Positions 18,667 through 27,557 of a stretch of 64,000 nucleotides of DNA are shown in pieces. Positions within the stretch are counted from its first letter, which is position 1. Each line of letters starts with the position of its first letter. Below the pieces are notes generated by a model, which saw nothing but the letters and a program-made list of their open reading frames with translations, was not told the DNA's origin and made no database searches. The translations under genes and the position numbers were made by a program. The stretch comes from Hoyosella altamirensis (GTDB taxonomy: Bacteria; Actinomycetota; Actinomycetes; Mycobacteriales; Mycobacteriaceae): positions 122,654 through 186,653 of the forward strand of contig NZ_JACHWS010000004.1 in assembly GCF_014191505.1 (NCBI RefSeq), in the 5' to 3' direction.

Positions 18667-19878
18667 TCAGGGGGTGTCATGCCTTGAAGACTCGAATTCA
18701 GCGGTGTCGATATCGTCGATTTCGCGATGCTGTGTGTCCTCATGCGGCATGTACAGCGAAACAGCAGGATCGTCGTCTGCGGCGGCTTCATCTTCGACTG
18801 CTGTTTCACCGGCAGTCTCCCCGGACTCCGCGGCGGACTCGTCGCGGCGGGACGCGGAAATGCCCATGAGGATTCCGAAGCCCGCCGTCAGCAGTCCGAA
18901 GAAACCAACAAGCCATGGAGCGGCAATGGAGATTGGGCCGACACTCCACACCAGCCCCACCCGGTCACGTTCCTGCTGCGCGATCGAGAGCATGCTGCTA
19001 ACCGTGTTGTCGGTATACCGGGTGTCGTAAGAAATGACAGGTACCGCGACATCGTCCGGGCCGGTCCCGAAGAACTGAGTGACCTGCTCACGCGAATCGA
19101 CAATGACACCGCTCGCCGGCTCAACCCACAGATCGCGCGTGGTGGTGGAGAACCGGTTCATAAAGAGGATTTCACTGCCATCAGCGTCGCCCTCTTCGCT
19201 GACACCCCACACATCGCGGGTTAGCCCGACCCGGTTCGTCTGGTCTCTCGTTGCCCGGAAGAGATCTACCGGCTCAAGTTCCTGCTGATAGTGATAGACG
19301 GTCACACCGTCGATTGACGTTTCGTCAACAAAGTCAATGTTGGTGGTTGACCGTGACATCACATCAAAAAACGGGTAGCTGCGCTTTCCCGCGCCGTAGG
19401 GGAACTTGTATTGCAGGCCGTCGCGCGGAAGCTGCTCGGCGGGGCGCTCCCGGTCTGTCTGGAGCGAACCGGCAGGGTCATTGGTCGGCAGTGCAGTAGA
19501 GCGATCCACAGTGACGCGGTCGATGCTCGCGTTGAGAAGTCCCCGCCCGGGCGTCGTGTCTGCGCGCAGAAGGGTCAGGCCGCCTTGTAACGTCGCGACA
19601 TCGCTGTCCGCTGGGTCTTCGACCGTGACATACAACTGCTGACGGAGTGGGATATCCGCGTCGACTGCGTCCTCCCCGTCGCCCGACAGCAACGCGGCCG
19701 AGTCGAGGAACGCCCCCGTCCCCTCTGACACCTGAACCGCCTCGTAGTCGAGGGGCAGCTTCTTGAGTTTAGGGATCGTGTAGAGCGGAAGCAGTACAGC
19801 GCTGACAAGGAGGAAAACGCCGAGGCCTACGAGCACGGACGCGATCAAACGCTGCGAGCCCCCAAGGCGTGATGTCAT
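18667..19878 (-). CDS. DUF3068 family membrane protein (Rv0227c-like)
   Basis: A 403-aa protein with one N-terminal helix (LIASVLVGLGVFLLVSAVLLPLY), a large extracytoplasmic domain of about 290 residues, a second helix near residue 340 (ISIAAPWLVGFFGLLTAGFGILMG) and an acidic cytoplasmic tail rich in Glu, Ala and Asp. This two-helix layout with the opening YEAVQVSEGTGAFLDSAAL is the DUF3068 (PorA-like) family found in mycolate-containing bacteria. ATG at 19878 is 175 bp from the divergent acyltransferase. The function is not established; an envelope role is inferred from context. Confidence 0.85.
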   Translation of the reverse strand: MTSRLGGSQRLIASVLVGLGVFLLVSAVLLPLYTIPKLKKLPLDYEAVQVSEGTGAFLDSAALLSGDGEDAVDADIPLRQQLYVTVEDPADSDVATLQGGLTLLRADTTPGRGLLNASIDRVTVDRSTALPTNDPAGSLQTDRERPAEQLPRDGLQYKFPYGAGKRSYPFFDVMSRSTTNIDFVDETSIDGVTVYHYQQELEPVDLFRATRDQTNRVGLTRDVWGVSEEGDADGSEILFMNRFSTTTRDLWVEPASGVIVDSREQVTQFFGTGPDDVAVPVISYDTRYTDNTVSSMLSIAQQERDRVGLVWSVGPISIAAPWLVGFFGLLTAGFGILMGISASRRDESAAESGETAGETAVEDEAAADDDPAVSLYMPHEDTQHREIDDIDTAEFESSRHDTP

Positions 19879-20053
19879 TCGGTTTCTCCTCTGAAATCGT
19901 TCAGCGCAGTCGAGCGCGCCCCGACCCTAACAGGTTCCCAGCAGTAAACGTCCAGACGAAAGCACATCAGGGCTGCATGTTGGACTCAATTCGATACCTA
20001 TCGGTGGCCGCGTATGTGTATGATCTGCTGTTCCCCGGCACACTGGATGGGAA

Positions 20054-21322
20054 ATGAACGTCAAGCAGCAGGACCGCAGCCCCGATATCCGGCCTGCGGT
20101 CGCGGGGTCAGCGGGTTTCTTGCCCGCTTTCGAAGGGATGCGCGGTGCCGCTGCGCTCGGCGTGATGCTCACCCACGTTGCATTCCAGACTGGTGAAGTC
20201 ACCGATACGGTCCTGGGTCGCGTGTGGGGAAGATTCGATCTTTCGGTCGCCCTGTTCTTCGCGCTTTCGGGTTACCTGCTGTGGCGGCCGCATTCGCGTG
20301 CGGCGCGGGGTTTTTCGGACCCGCCGCGAATTGCCCGATATGTCCGCCATCGGCTGGTGCGCATTATGCCTGCCTATCTCGTGGTGGTCATTTTGGTCCT
20401 GTTGCTGCTCCCCGAGGCGCGCGCGTCGAACGCGCAGGTGTGGCTTGCCAACCTGACGCTCACTCAGGTGTACACGCCTTTCACTCTCGTCGAGGGCCTC
20501 ACACAGATGTGGAGCCTGTCAGTGGAGATGGCGTTCTATCTCGCGCTTCCCCTCATCGCTGTCCTGCTTGCACGCCTGCGCGGACGGTACGCGGGTTGGC
20601 GAATACCCGTGATTCTTCTCACGGCAGTCGCCAGTCTCGCGTGGAAGTACGTGCCGATCGAAACAGCCGCGGGCGTGCACCACGACAATTGGCTTCCGGG
20701 CTATTTGTCCTGGTTCGCCGCGGGGATGATCCTGGCCGAGTTGGCCGTGGCGCCCGCGCCCGCGGTTGTCAGGATTGTTCGCGTTCGGTTTGTGATGCCG
20801 ATAGCTGCGCTTACCGCTTTCGCGGTGTCGGTCTCACCACTTGCAGGTCCACCTGGTCTGGTGGAACTGCACCCCCGCGAGTACGCGGTGAAGATCTTCT
20901 GCGGAGCAGTCCTCGGTTTCGCGCTGCTTGCGCCGATCGCTCTTGCGGAACCTGGCCACAGGCATCGCATACTCGCGAGCCCTGCCGGGCTCATGGTGGG
21001 GCGGTGGTCCTACGGGATCTTTCTCTGGCACGTCGCGATTCTGATGGTGGCGTTCCCGATTCTGGGCGTCCCCGCGTTCTCCGGGTACATGATTCCCGTC
21101 CTCGCAGTGACGGTGGTGCTGTCCCTGGCGGTGGCGTCGGTGAGCTATGCGCTGGTCGAGGAGCCGTCCCGCCGCGCGCTGCGGGGGTGGGAGGCGCGCA
21201 AGAAGGAACTCGGTGAGCGGCCCTCGGTCGTGCACACTGTTCACGTGCTGCCGGAACCTCGCCTCCATGGTGGCAAGGCTGCGATCACTACAGCTGTGAC
21301 AGCCAAGAAAGCCAGCAGCTGA
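20054..21322 (+). CDS. membrane acyltransferase family 3 (Rv0228/TmaT-like)
   Basis: A 422-aa acyltransferase-3 protein with about 10-11 helices. The family motif is near the start, FEGMRGAAALGVMLTHVAFQ, with the catalytic-type His and a preceding Arg, followed by FDLSVALFFALSGYLLWRP. In the Rv0228 position the corynebacterial relative TmaT acetylates trehalose mycolates before MmpL export (from memory), so a link to mmpL3 is plausible but inferred. ATG at 20054 is preceded by only a weak ribosome-binding site. Its last 82 bp overlap the 3' end of convergent aftD. Confidence 0.85.
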   Translation: MNVKQQDRSPDIRPAVAGSAGFLPAFEGMRGAAALGVMLTHVAFQTGEVTDTVLGRVWGRFDLSVALFFALSGYLLWRPHSRAARGFSDPPRIARYVRHRLVRIMPAYLVVVILVLLLLPEARASNAQVWLANLTLTQVYTPFTLVEGLTQMWSLSVEMAFYLALPLIAVLLARLRGRYAGWRIPVILLTAVASLAWKYVPIETAAGVHHDNWLPGYLSWFAAGMILAELAVAPAPAVVRIVRVRFVMPIAALTAFAVSVSPLAGPPGLVELHPREYAVKIFCGAVLGFALLAPIALAEPGHRHRILASPAGLMVGRWSYGIFLWHVAILMVAFPILGVPAFSGYMIPVLAVTVVLSLAVASVSYALVEEPSRRALRGWEARKKELGERPSVVHTVHVLPEPRLHGGKAAITTAVTAKKASS

Positions 21323-24300
21323 AGCCATCCTGAATGGCCCAGATAGCCTGAAGGGGCACGCCACGGGCCGGTGGAGAGTGCCGCTGCTGCCGAGCCCATT
21401 GCCAGAGCGGAGATCCCTGTCAGCAGGCGAGAAGCGGTAGCGGGTCCCCAGCGCTTCCTCACGGCTACCGTGGTGGCCGCGAGGAGCGCGGCGATGGCTG
21501 CACCAACCGGGCCCGCAATGACGAAAACAGCGATGAGTGCGCCGAGTGGGGCGAGTAGGTGCGGCGTCCACGGAGTCGCCGCATCCCTGGGGCGTCCTGA
21601 ACGCGCGGGTATCACTGTCAGAAAGATGAGCGGCACAATGAGGAGGAGACCGCCAAATAGCGCCGTGCGGTACATCTGGTCGTAGCCGAACGTCAGCGTG
21701 ACCTCGCCGGAAACTTCGGACGGCACGATCCAGCCTTGCTGCCACCCGTTAACGGGGACCGGCGTCAGCACCATCCCATTGGAGTCTGTGGCTGTCCACG
21801 CATCGTTGTAGCTTTCCGGCACACCGAGGATCCGGTCTGTGTCGGCATCCGGGATCGCTAGGGTACGTTGCGTTTCTTCCCATTTCACAACGTCAGGTGC
21901 GACCGCCGTGGCCGCGACTGGTGCCGAAGGTTCGGCAGCGAGCGTCAGGGTATCGACGATGAAAGGCGACCCGGGGTCGGCGGTGATTTCTACCTGGCCT
22001 GCGGGCAAAGGCAGTGCTTCGTCCCCGCACAATTCGGCGGGTACTGGGGCTCCGGAGCGAAGCTGGGAAGCGCTGGCCGCAATTGACATCCGGACACTGG
22101 CGGTGCCGACCTTTACTTCGGGCCCGTTCTCGCAGCCGATTTCGATGATCCGGTCTTCGTCAGCTCGCTGGACGGCGATTTCGTTGCCCTCACCAAGAAT
22201 CGCGAGCTCAGCGAGCCCTGGTGGCATGACGGGGGACCAGCCGAACAGATCCGGTGTGCGGACCTGTTCCCAGTCGGTCAGTGTCACAGTCACACTGCTT
22301 GTGGTGCGTGGTTCCATCTCGACGACAGTGTCTTCACCAGCGCGCAGACTCGCTGTGACAGCGCTATTCCCGTTGCTGACCCGGACTTCTGTCGGTCGTG
22401 CTGGCGCCGGTCCGGGAGCGGGTGTGATCCTGACGGCGCGCACCATCTCAGGCTCAGGGAGTCGCAGCGTGAGGCTGGGCCGCGTGTCATCGTCGGGAGT
22501 CGAGCCCAGAGGCGCGTACCACACCGTGGCCGGGTCGCCGTCTGCCGCAGCGAACGCGCTCCCGCGTGGATCGTTGATGCTGCTGGTGCCCTCGACGGAC
22601 AGGGCGCTCTCATCGGTGAGAAGCTCATCTAGTTCACCACCGGGGACAGCGCGGACCGTCATCTGGGGGGTCACTTCGGCAGTCTGTTCTACGACGATGC
22701 GGCGGTTCAACTCGCCCGCTTCCTCGGGGGCGTGGGCTAAGTCTGGCGTGCAAAGAACCTGGTCTGGACCATCGACGCAGGCGCGTCTTCCCGGAAACTC
22801 CTGACCCAATTCCCAGGCGGTGACTGGTGCTTCAGTGGTTAGTGGCGGCAGCGTCTGGATCCGGCGAACGGGGACCTCACGGCCGTTCGCTTCTACTGCG
22901 ACGTTGGCGATGCCGAACTGATCCCCCGGTGTTCCAGTGTCGGTGCTTCGCGCAGTAATCCGAATCCAGTCAGTGGGGCCCGCGGGGACAGCGACAGTGA
23001 CCGGCTCACCTGCGGATTCGACGATCGCGGTTGTCGACCCGTTGGGGGTAGTCACGTCGAGTACCCGTACCGTCGGACCAATCGCGTCCCGGCTGGTCGT
23101 AACTCGCAACAGGACCCTCTCCAGAGGTTCGGGGAAGTCCAGGCGCAGCCACTGTCCCACTGCGGCCTGAAAAGTGGTGCTCAGCCACGAAGTATCGGGA
23201 TTTCCGTCCACAGCAGATGCGGGACCGCGGCCGGGTCGCACGGGACCAAGCTGGGCGGCGTCCCCCGCTGAGGAGGAGACTGTGACACTCGCTCCGTCGG
23301 ACTCGGCGACGATGAGCGGTGCACTCGCGGCATAGTCGGGGACCCGGTTCTGGGTACGGCGCGGGTCCTCAGGCGCGAGCACCGCCGAGCGCTGGTGGTC
23401 GACTCTGCCGAAGTCGGTCTCTCGGGCTTTTGGGGTGTCGGTCACCGTCACCCCGCCGATCGGAAGCTCGGCATGTTCAGCGTCGCTGCTGATCAGAATG
23501 GGCATCGGCGCGCCGTCGGTCTCGGGTCTTTCGTTGATCCGGACGAGGCTCTCGGGGCCACCCTGAACGACTGGGATGGAATCGATTTCGGTCAGGTAGG
23601 GCCCTGACGGCCATTCTTTCCCCACTGTGACGCGGTAAATCTCCACCGCGGGGAGCGGCACACGCAAGCCCGCGCCCCGGACCGCTGAGTTTCGCGCGTT
23701 GTCACCAGAGTCACCAGAGTCACCAGAGTCACCAGAGTCACCGAATTCGGCGACCTTCTCGAAGCCCGGAGAAGTTTGCAGCGACTGTCTGACCAGAAGT
23801 GGCGGAACAGCGCGCGAAGATTCCGGATCAAGATCGTTTCGAACGACGAGGTAGCGGTACCCTTGTGCGAGCAGTGCCGGAGCAAGCCCAGTGGATGACC
23901 GGCCGTCGGCCAGAACGCGCTGTATCGCGTCGAGCGACCTGATGCCACCGGGCGGAATCAGCGGGATCACATCCCGCACCCCCCATGGGGTCTGAGCGAG
24001 CGGCTGGAGCGGTTCATCACGCGTCAGGCCCCACGTCTGCGACCCGAACGGTGACGCGGGCACAACCAGCGCGCGGTCCGCTGCAGCACCGTCTCCTGCG
24101 TTGTCAGCCAGCCAGACGGCCGCCTGCTCCCAATGGTCCGGAATCTCGCTGTAAGCACCCCGTGGTGCGAGCTTGCCCGTCCACGCCACAGAAGTGGCCA
24201 CGACAAGAGCAAGGATTGTCAGCGTGCCGACAGCGACAAGGGGATGACGCTCAGGGCGGGCGAAGGCGGTCCGCCACTCATCGCTCCGGACCGCACCGGG

Positions 24301-25464
24301 GAGCGGCACGCGTCCTAGCAGGTGCGCAATTCCGAGCACGATCGGTAACCTGATCAGCGGCTCGATCTTGTGAACGTTCCGCAGCGGCGCCCCGCTGCCA
24401 TCGAGGAATGCGCGAACCTGCTCCGCAATCGGAGAGCCCAGATCCCCGGCGTAACCCGCCCCGATACCGGCGAGGCCGACGACAAGGATGAAGACGAGCC
24501 GCCCTTTCGCTGGCATACCTCGCATACACAGGCCAGCGAGCCCGGCCGCTGCGACAGCACCGGTCGCCAGCACGGTCACCGGCTGCGTCACAAGGGCCGC
24601 TCCAGCGACTCGGTCGGGTGACACGAACGGTGCCCAGCTGTCGGTTCCGCGGAGCACCTCGACCAGCGACGTCCAGCGTGTCGTCGTCCCTGCTGATTCG
24701 ATGTAGTCCAGGAACGGTGGACTGACAGCCCCCATGAGAAAGAGCGGGATCACCCACCACAGGGTTGCTATTAGACCGAACGGAACCCACCATGCGGTGA
24801 ATACCAGCCAGCGCCGGTTCGGGCGATGGGCAAGCCACCAGAGCAGAGCAACAGCGGCGCCGCCCGCCGTCGCGACCGCGTTGATCGCGCCCATGCATGC
24901 CACCGCGAGGGCGGACCCAGCCGCGAGCTGCCAGAGCGGACGGCGTGATGTCCCACTAAGTGCGAGTATCACGGGGAGCAACGCCCAGGGCGCGAGCATC
25001 ATCGGTGTGGTTTCCGACGAGATCGCTCCGATCGTCGTCAGCACGCGGGGTGACAGTGCAAACGCTGTCGCGGCGATGATGCGAGAGGGGCGGCTGCCGA
25101 TTCCCAGGGCTTCCGCGACACGGATGATGCCCCAGAACCCCGCAGTCAGGAGGAGTGCCCACCAGAGTCGCTGCGCTACCCAGGCTGGGATGCCCACGGA
25201 GTCGAGGACGACGAAAAATGCACCGTGGGGAAAGAAGTAGCCGTAAGCCTGATTCTGTACCTGCCCGAAGGGGGACAGGCTGCTCCACAAGTGTGCCGCG
25301 CGACCGAGAAAGCCCAGCGGATCGACCGAAAGATCAAGCTTGGTGTCCGCAACAATCAGGCCAGGAGACTGCGCGAAACTCAGCAGCAGAGCAATACCGA
25401 ACGCAAGAAGCAGCCCACGCCGCGGCAATGGACTGCATGATTGACGGGAGAGTTCGGGTATCAA
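21241..25464 (-). CDS. aftD: arabinofuranosyltransferase AftD
   Basis: A very large (1407 aa) GT-C membrane arabinosyltransferase that builds arabinogalactan or lipoarabinomannan branches from decaprenyl-phospho-arabinose. The N-terminal third has about ten helices with the catalytic-type loop VADTKLDLSVDPLGF near residue 40. The middle is extracytoplasmic and has two discoidin-like carbohydrate-binding regions (GPASAVDGNPDTSWL near residue 745 and AAADGDPATVWYAPL near residue 985). A few helices close the protein. Length equals that of M. tuberculosis AftD. A Gly-Asp-Ser repeat lies at residues 574-588. ATG/GTG ambiguity at the start is minor. It follows the small DUF2613 gene by 23 bp. Confidence 0.93.
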   Translation of the reverse strand: MIPELSRQSCSPLPRRGLLLAFGIALLLSFAQSPGLIVADTKLDLSVDPLGFLGRAAHLWSSLSPFGQVQNQAYGYFFPHGAFFVVLDSVGIPAWVAQRLWWALLLTAGFWGIIRVAEALGIGSRPSRIIAATAFALSPRVLTTIGAISSETTPMMLAPWALLPVILALSGTSRRPLWQLAAGSALAVACMGAINAVATAGGAAVALLWWLAHRPNRRWLVFTAWWVPFGLIATLWWVIPLFLMGAVSPPFLDYIESAGTTTRWTSLVEVLRGTDSWAPFVSPDRVAGAALVTQPVTVLATGAVAAAGLAGLCMRGMPAKGRLVFILVVGLAGIGAGYAGDLGSPIAEQVRAFLDGSGAPLRNVHKIEPLIRLPIVLGIAHLLGRVPLPGAVRSDEWRTAFARPERHPLVAVGTLTILALVVATSVAWTGKLAPRGAYSEIPDHWEQAAVWLADNAGDGAAADRALVVPASPFGSQTWGLTRDEPLQPLAQTPWGVRDVIPLIPPGGIRSLDAIQRVLADGRSSTGLAPALLAQGYRYLVVRNDLDPESSRAVPPLLVRQSLQTSPGFEKVAEFGDSGDSGDSGDSGDNARNSAVRGAGLRVPLPAVEIYRVTVGKEWPSGPYLTEIDSIPVVQGGPESLVRINERPETDGAPMPILISSDAEHAELPIGGVTVTDTPKARETDFGRVDHQRSAVLAPEDPRRTQNRVPDYAASAPLIVAESDGASVTVSSSAGDAAQLGPVRPGRGPASAVDGNPDTSWLSTTFQAAVGQWLRLDFPEPLERVLLRVTTSRDAIGPTVRVLDVTTPNGSTTAIVESAGEPVTVAVPAGPTDWIRITARSTDTGTPGDQFGIANVAVEANGREVPVRRIQTLPPLTTEAPVTAWELGQEFPGRRACVDGPDQVLCTPDLAHAPEEAGELNRRIVVEQTAEVTPQMTVRAVPGGELDELLTDESALSVEGTSSINDPRGSAFAAADGDPATVWYAPLGSTPDDDTRPSLTLRLPEPEMVRAVRITPAPGPAPARPTEVRVSNGNSAVTASLRAGEDTVVEMEPRTTSSVTVTLTDWEQVRTPDLFGWSPVMPPGLAELAILGEGNEIAVQRADEDRIIEIGCENGPEVKVGTASVRMSIAASASQLRSGAPVPAELCGDEALPLPAGQVEITADPGSPFIVDTLTLAAEPSAPVAATAVAPDVVKWEETQRTLAIPDADTDRILGVPESYNDAWTATDSNGMVLTPVPVNGWQQGWIVPSEVSGEVTLTFGYDQMYRTALFGGLLLIVPLIFLTVIPARSGRPRDAATPWTPHLLAPLGALIAVFVIAGPVGAAIAALLAATTVAVRKRWGPATASRLLTGISALAMGSAAAALSTGPWRAPSGYLGHSGWLQLLAFLAVTAVVIAALPPWRRGSGST
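23701..23742. repeat. 9-bp tandem repeat inside aftD
   Basis: The unit GTCACCAGA occurs 4.7 times without change, encoding Gly-Asp-Ser repeats on the minus strand. Because the unit is a multiple of three, copy changes keep the frame. It sits in the extracytoplasmic part, between domains. Confidence 0.9.
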
Positions 25465-25487
25465 AACCCCTGGATGTCCGGCCGCTG

Positions 25488-25658
25488 CTAGCGCGTTCCG
25501 TATTCGGGCTGGTTCAGCAGGCTGTCCTGTTCCTGCACGACACGGTCAATATCGGGGCGCGCGCTCTGCTCGGCAAACGTCGTGCCCGTGATCACCAGAG
25601 CGAACGCGAGAGTCGTGCCCGCGAAGGCACTAATTGCCCCGGGGATCAAAAACCTCAT
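25488..25658 (-). CDS. small secreted/membrane protein, DUF2613 (Rv0236A-like)
   Basis: A 56-aa protein, too short for most gene calls. It begins MRFLIPGAISAFAGTTLAFA with one hydrophobic segment (residues 5-28), then a short polar tail ending EYGTR. ATG at 25658 is preceded by GAGGAGAG at the right distance. It lies 23 bp upstream of aftD, just as Rv0236A lies beside Rv0236c in M. tuberculosis. It is probably co-transcribed with aftD and may be a small partner of it; that role is inferred from conservation of the pairing. Confidence 0.82.
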   Translation of the reverse strand: MRFLIPGAISAFAGTTLAFALVITGTTFAEQSARPDIDRVVQEQDSLLNQPEYGTR

Positions 25659-25763
25659 ATCAACTCTCCTCGTTGCTCTGCCTGACCAAATCCAGAGTAG
25701 TGCCTTCGACTAGCATGGCCCAGCATTGCTGTGATGTAACCCATAGACGTGTCGAGCGTGTCC

Positions 25764-26873
25764 TTAGGTAGTTTTTAGCATCTTTTCACCCTCGGCGCTG
25801 AAAGCGCTGAGCAGTGTGCGCAGTTTCACCGTTGTTTCGGCGAGTTCGTCGTGCGGTTTCGAACCTCGGACAATCCCCCCACCAGCGAAAGCACGGGCGT
25901 TGTCGCCCCGAAGTTCCGCACAGCGGATGGCCACCATCCATTCGCCATCACCGGCCGCGTCACACCACCCGACGGCCCCAGCGTAGAAGCCGCGACTGCC
26001 TTCGTGCTCATTGATCGCGCGCATCGCGGCCTCATGCGGGGTACCGCACACCGCCGGTGTGGGGTGAACCGCCAGGGCAAGGTCGAGCGCCGTGGTTCCG
26101 CTGTCGCGCAATTCACCTGTGATGGGGGTGCCGAGATGCCAGACGTCGGGAGTGGCGAAGAGGGCGGGCGTACTCCCGATTGTGAGTTCCCTGCACAGCG
26201 GGGTTAGCCGGGCACGCATCCAGTCGACGACGAACGCGTGTTCGTGCTGATTCTTCACTGAAGCGAGCAGATCCGCGGCGCGTGCTTCGTCGACGGCCGG
26301 ATCTGTAGAACGTGCCGCCGTCCCTGCGAGCGGCCAGCACGAAACGGTGATGCCTTCGCGGCGAATCAGAGTTTCGGGGCTAGCTCCGACCAGGTAGCTG
26401 TCGGTGTACGGCGCACCTGCGGGCGAGAGATCAGCGCAGAACCCGTTCCCCACGTGGTCGAGTTCGACAAGACGAGCGAGCAGCGACAGCGGTGGAATGT
26501 CGGCATCACAGCTCACGAGCACAGATCGTGCCGCCACCACCTTCTCCAGTATTCGCGCATCAACCATCGACAGAAGTTTTTCAACGACTCGGATGTGCTC
26601 ACTGGGCGCGGGGCTTTCGGCAACGACCTGCCCGCGCGGAAGTGGCGTCAGGTCAGGCGGAGCCTGCCACGGGCCGCTGTGGAATTCGTGCCGCTCAGGG
26701 CTAATCAGAGCGCAGCGATCTTCCGCGCGGAAGGGGATCGCACCGACAACGATCGTGGCTGATCCGGTTCGCAGCGCAGACTGGGCTGCGGCGATATCCC
26801 CATAAGTGGCGCGCACCCCAGATGCCACCAGGGTTCGGTGCGGCCGCGAGAGTACAAATCCGGCGTGATCCAC
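25764..26873 (-). CDS. isochorismate synthase-like chorismate-binding enzyme
   Basis: A 369-aa member of the chorismate-binding family, closest in pattern to isochorismate synthases (EntC/DhbC/MenF). Signature stretches are LEKVVAARSVLV (near residue 115), SYLVGASPETLIRREG, CWPLAGTAAR, KNQHEHAFVVDWMR, HPTPAVCGTP and the metal-binding ending FYAGAVGWCDAAGDGEWMVAIRCAEL. It converts chorismate to isochorismate for menaquinone or salicylate/siderophore synthesis; no partner gene nearby decides between them. GTG at 26873 starts it. It lies 53 bp behind the universal stress protein on the same strand. Confidence 0.88.
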   Translation of the reverse strand: MDHAGFVLSRPHRTLVASGVRATYGDIAAAQSALRTGSATIVVGAIPFRAEDRCALISPERHEFHSGPWQAPPDLTPLPRGQVVAESPAPSEHIRVVEKLLSMVDARILEKVVAARSVLVSCDADIPPLSLLARLVELDHVGNGFCADLSPAGAPYTDSYLVGASPETLIRREGITVSCWPLAGTAARSTDPAVDEARAADLLASVKNQHEHAFVVDWMRARLTPLCRELTIGSTPALFATPDVWHLGTPITGELRDSGTTALDLALAVHPTPAVCGTPHEAAMRAINEHEGSRGFYAGAVGWCDAAGDGEWMVAIRCAELRGDNARAFAGGGIVRGSKPHDELAETTVKLRTLLSAFSAEGEKMLKTT

Positions 26874-26926
26874 AATGGTGAGTATCGCGTGACCACTCGG
26901 CGGCGTGGGCGCCGGGTCCGGTGAGC

Positions 26927-27409
26927 TCAGCGTTCTTCGTTAGGTGGAACGATGAGAACCGGGCGGTGACAATGCTTCAGCACCTGGTCAGCGACGCTGC
27001 TGTGCAGCAGTGCGCGAATCCCCGTGGCGCCGCGCGTGCCCGTGACAATGATTGCTGCATCCAGTTCGTCCGCAGCGTCGACGATCGCCGCCCAGACGGT
27101 GGTTTCCGTTTCGACGCAGCGTCCGTCGGCCTGCAGACCGGCCTCTTCAGCGAGCCGCACACCCTCAGCGTTGATGGCCTTCGCGTCGGTGAGGGCAGCG
27201 TCTTCCTGCTGGATGTCGGGCACCCAGCCGGGCTGCATCACACCGCTGAGACCAGAGATACGTGCAGCCTGCCGCGCCAACGGTTCCCAGGCGGTCACGA
27301 CAAGCGCGCGTCCCGCGCTGAGAAAGTGTCCGGCATATCGGATCGCGCGTTGCGCGTTCTCGGAGCCGTCGTATGCGACAAGGATCAGATCAGCCGAGCT
27401 GGGCGCCAT
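26927..27409 (-). CDS. universal stress protein (UspA family)
   Basis: A 160-aa single Usp domain. The N-terminus LILVAYDGSENAQRAIRYAGHFL has the family Asp, and the ATP-binding pattern appears near residue 120 as VTGTRGATGIRALLHSSVADQVLKH, of the G-2x-G-9x-G-S type with conserved VLIVPP after it. A long insertion around residues 60-85 (QPGWVPDIQQEDAALTDA) is typical of actinobacterial Usp proteins. ATG at 27409 is divergent from lpqI with 148 bp between. Confidence 0.9.
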   Translation of the reverse strand: MAPSSADLILVAYDGSENAQRAIRYAGHFLSAGRALVVTAWEPLARQAARISGLSGVMQPGWVPDIQQEDAALTDAKAINAEGVRLAEEAGLQADGRCVETETTVWAAIVDAADELDAAIIVTGTRGATGIRALLHSSVADQVLKHCHRPVLIVPPNEER

Positions 27410-27557
27410 CGCTTCCCTCCCAACAACATGGTGCCTCGCGGGCAGCTATCGGACGAATCCGGCGATGCAGTCGAGCCTACCCCGCACAGCCGTCGTTCGG
27501 CAGCAACCTCAGCACGCGCCGGTAGGATTCGGTGCAGTCGGTCGAAAGGGAGAACGG

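Noticed and set aside
20224-21216. 330-aa plus-strand frame inside the acyltransferase gene
   Set aside because: It is another frame of a gene with clear motifs; its composition (Arg, Gly, Ala, Cys rich) is that of a GC-rich shadow.
20834-21745. 303-aa minus-strand frame across the acyltransferase/aftD border
   Set aside because: It lies over two real genes, has no family motif and is Arg/His-rich as shadows are.
23701-23742. Possible CRISPR-like repeat
   Set aside because: The unit is 9 bp without spacers and lies in frame in aftD.
24734-25240. 168-aa plus-strand frame opposite aftD
   Set aside because: Antisense frame without motif in a continuous, well-conserved gene.
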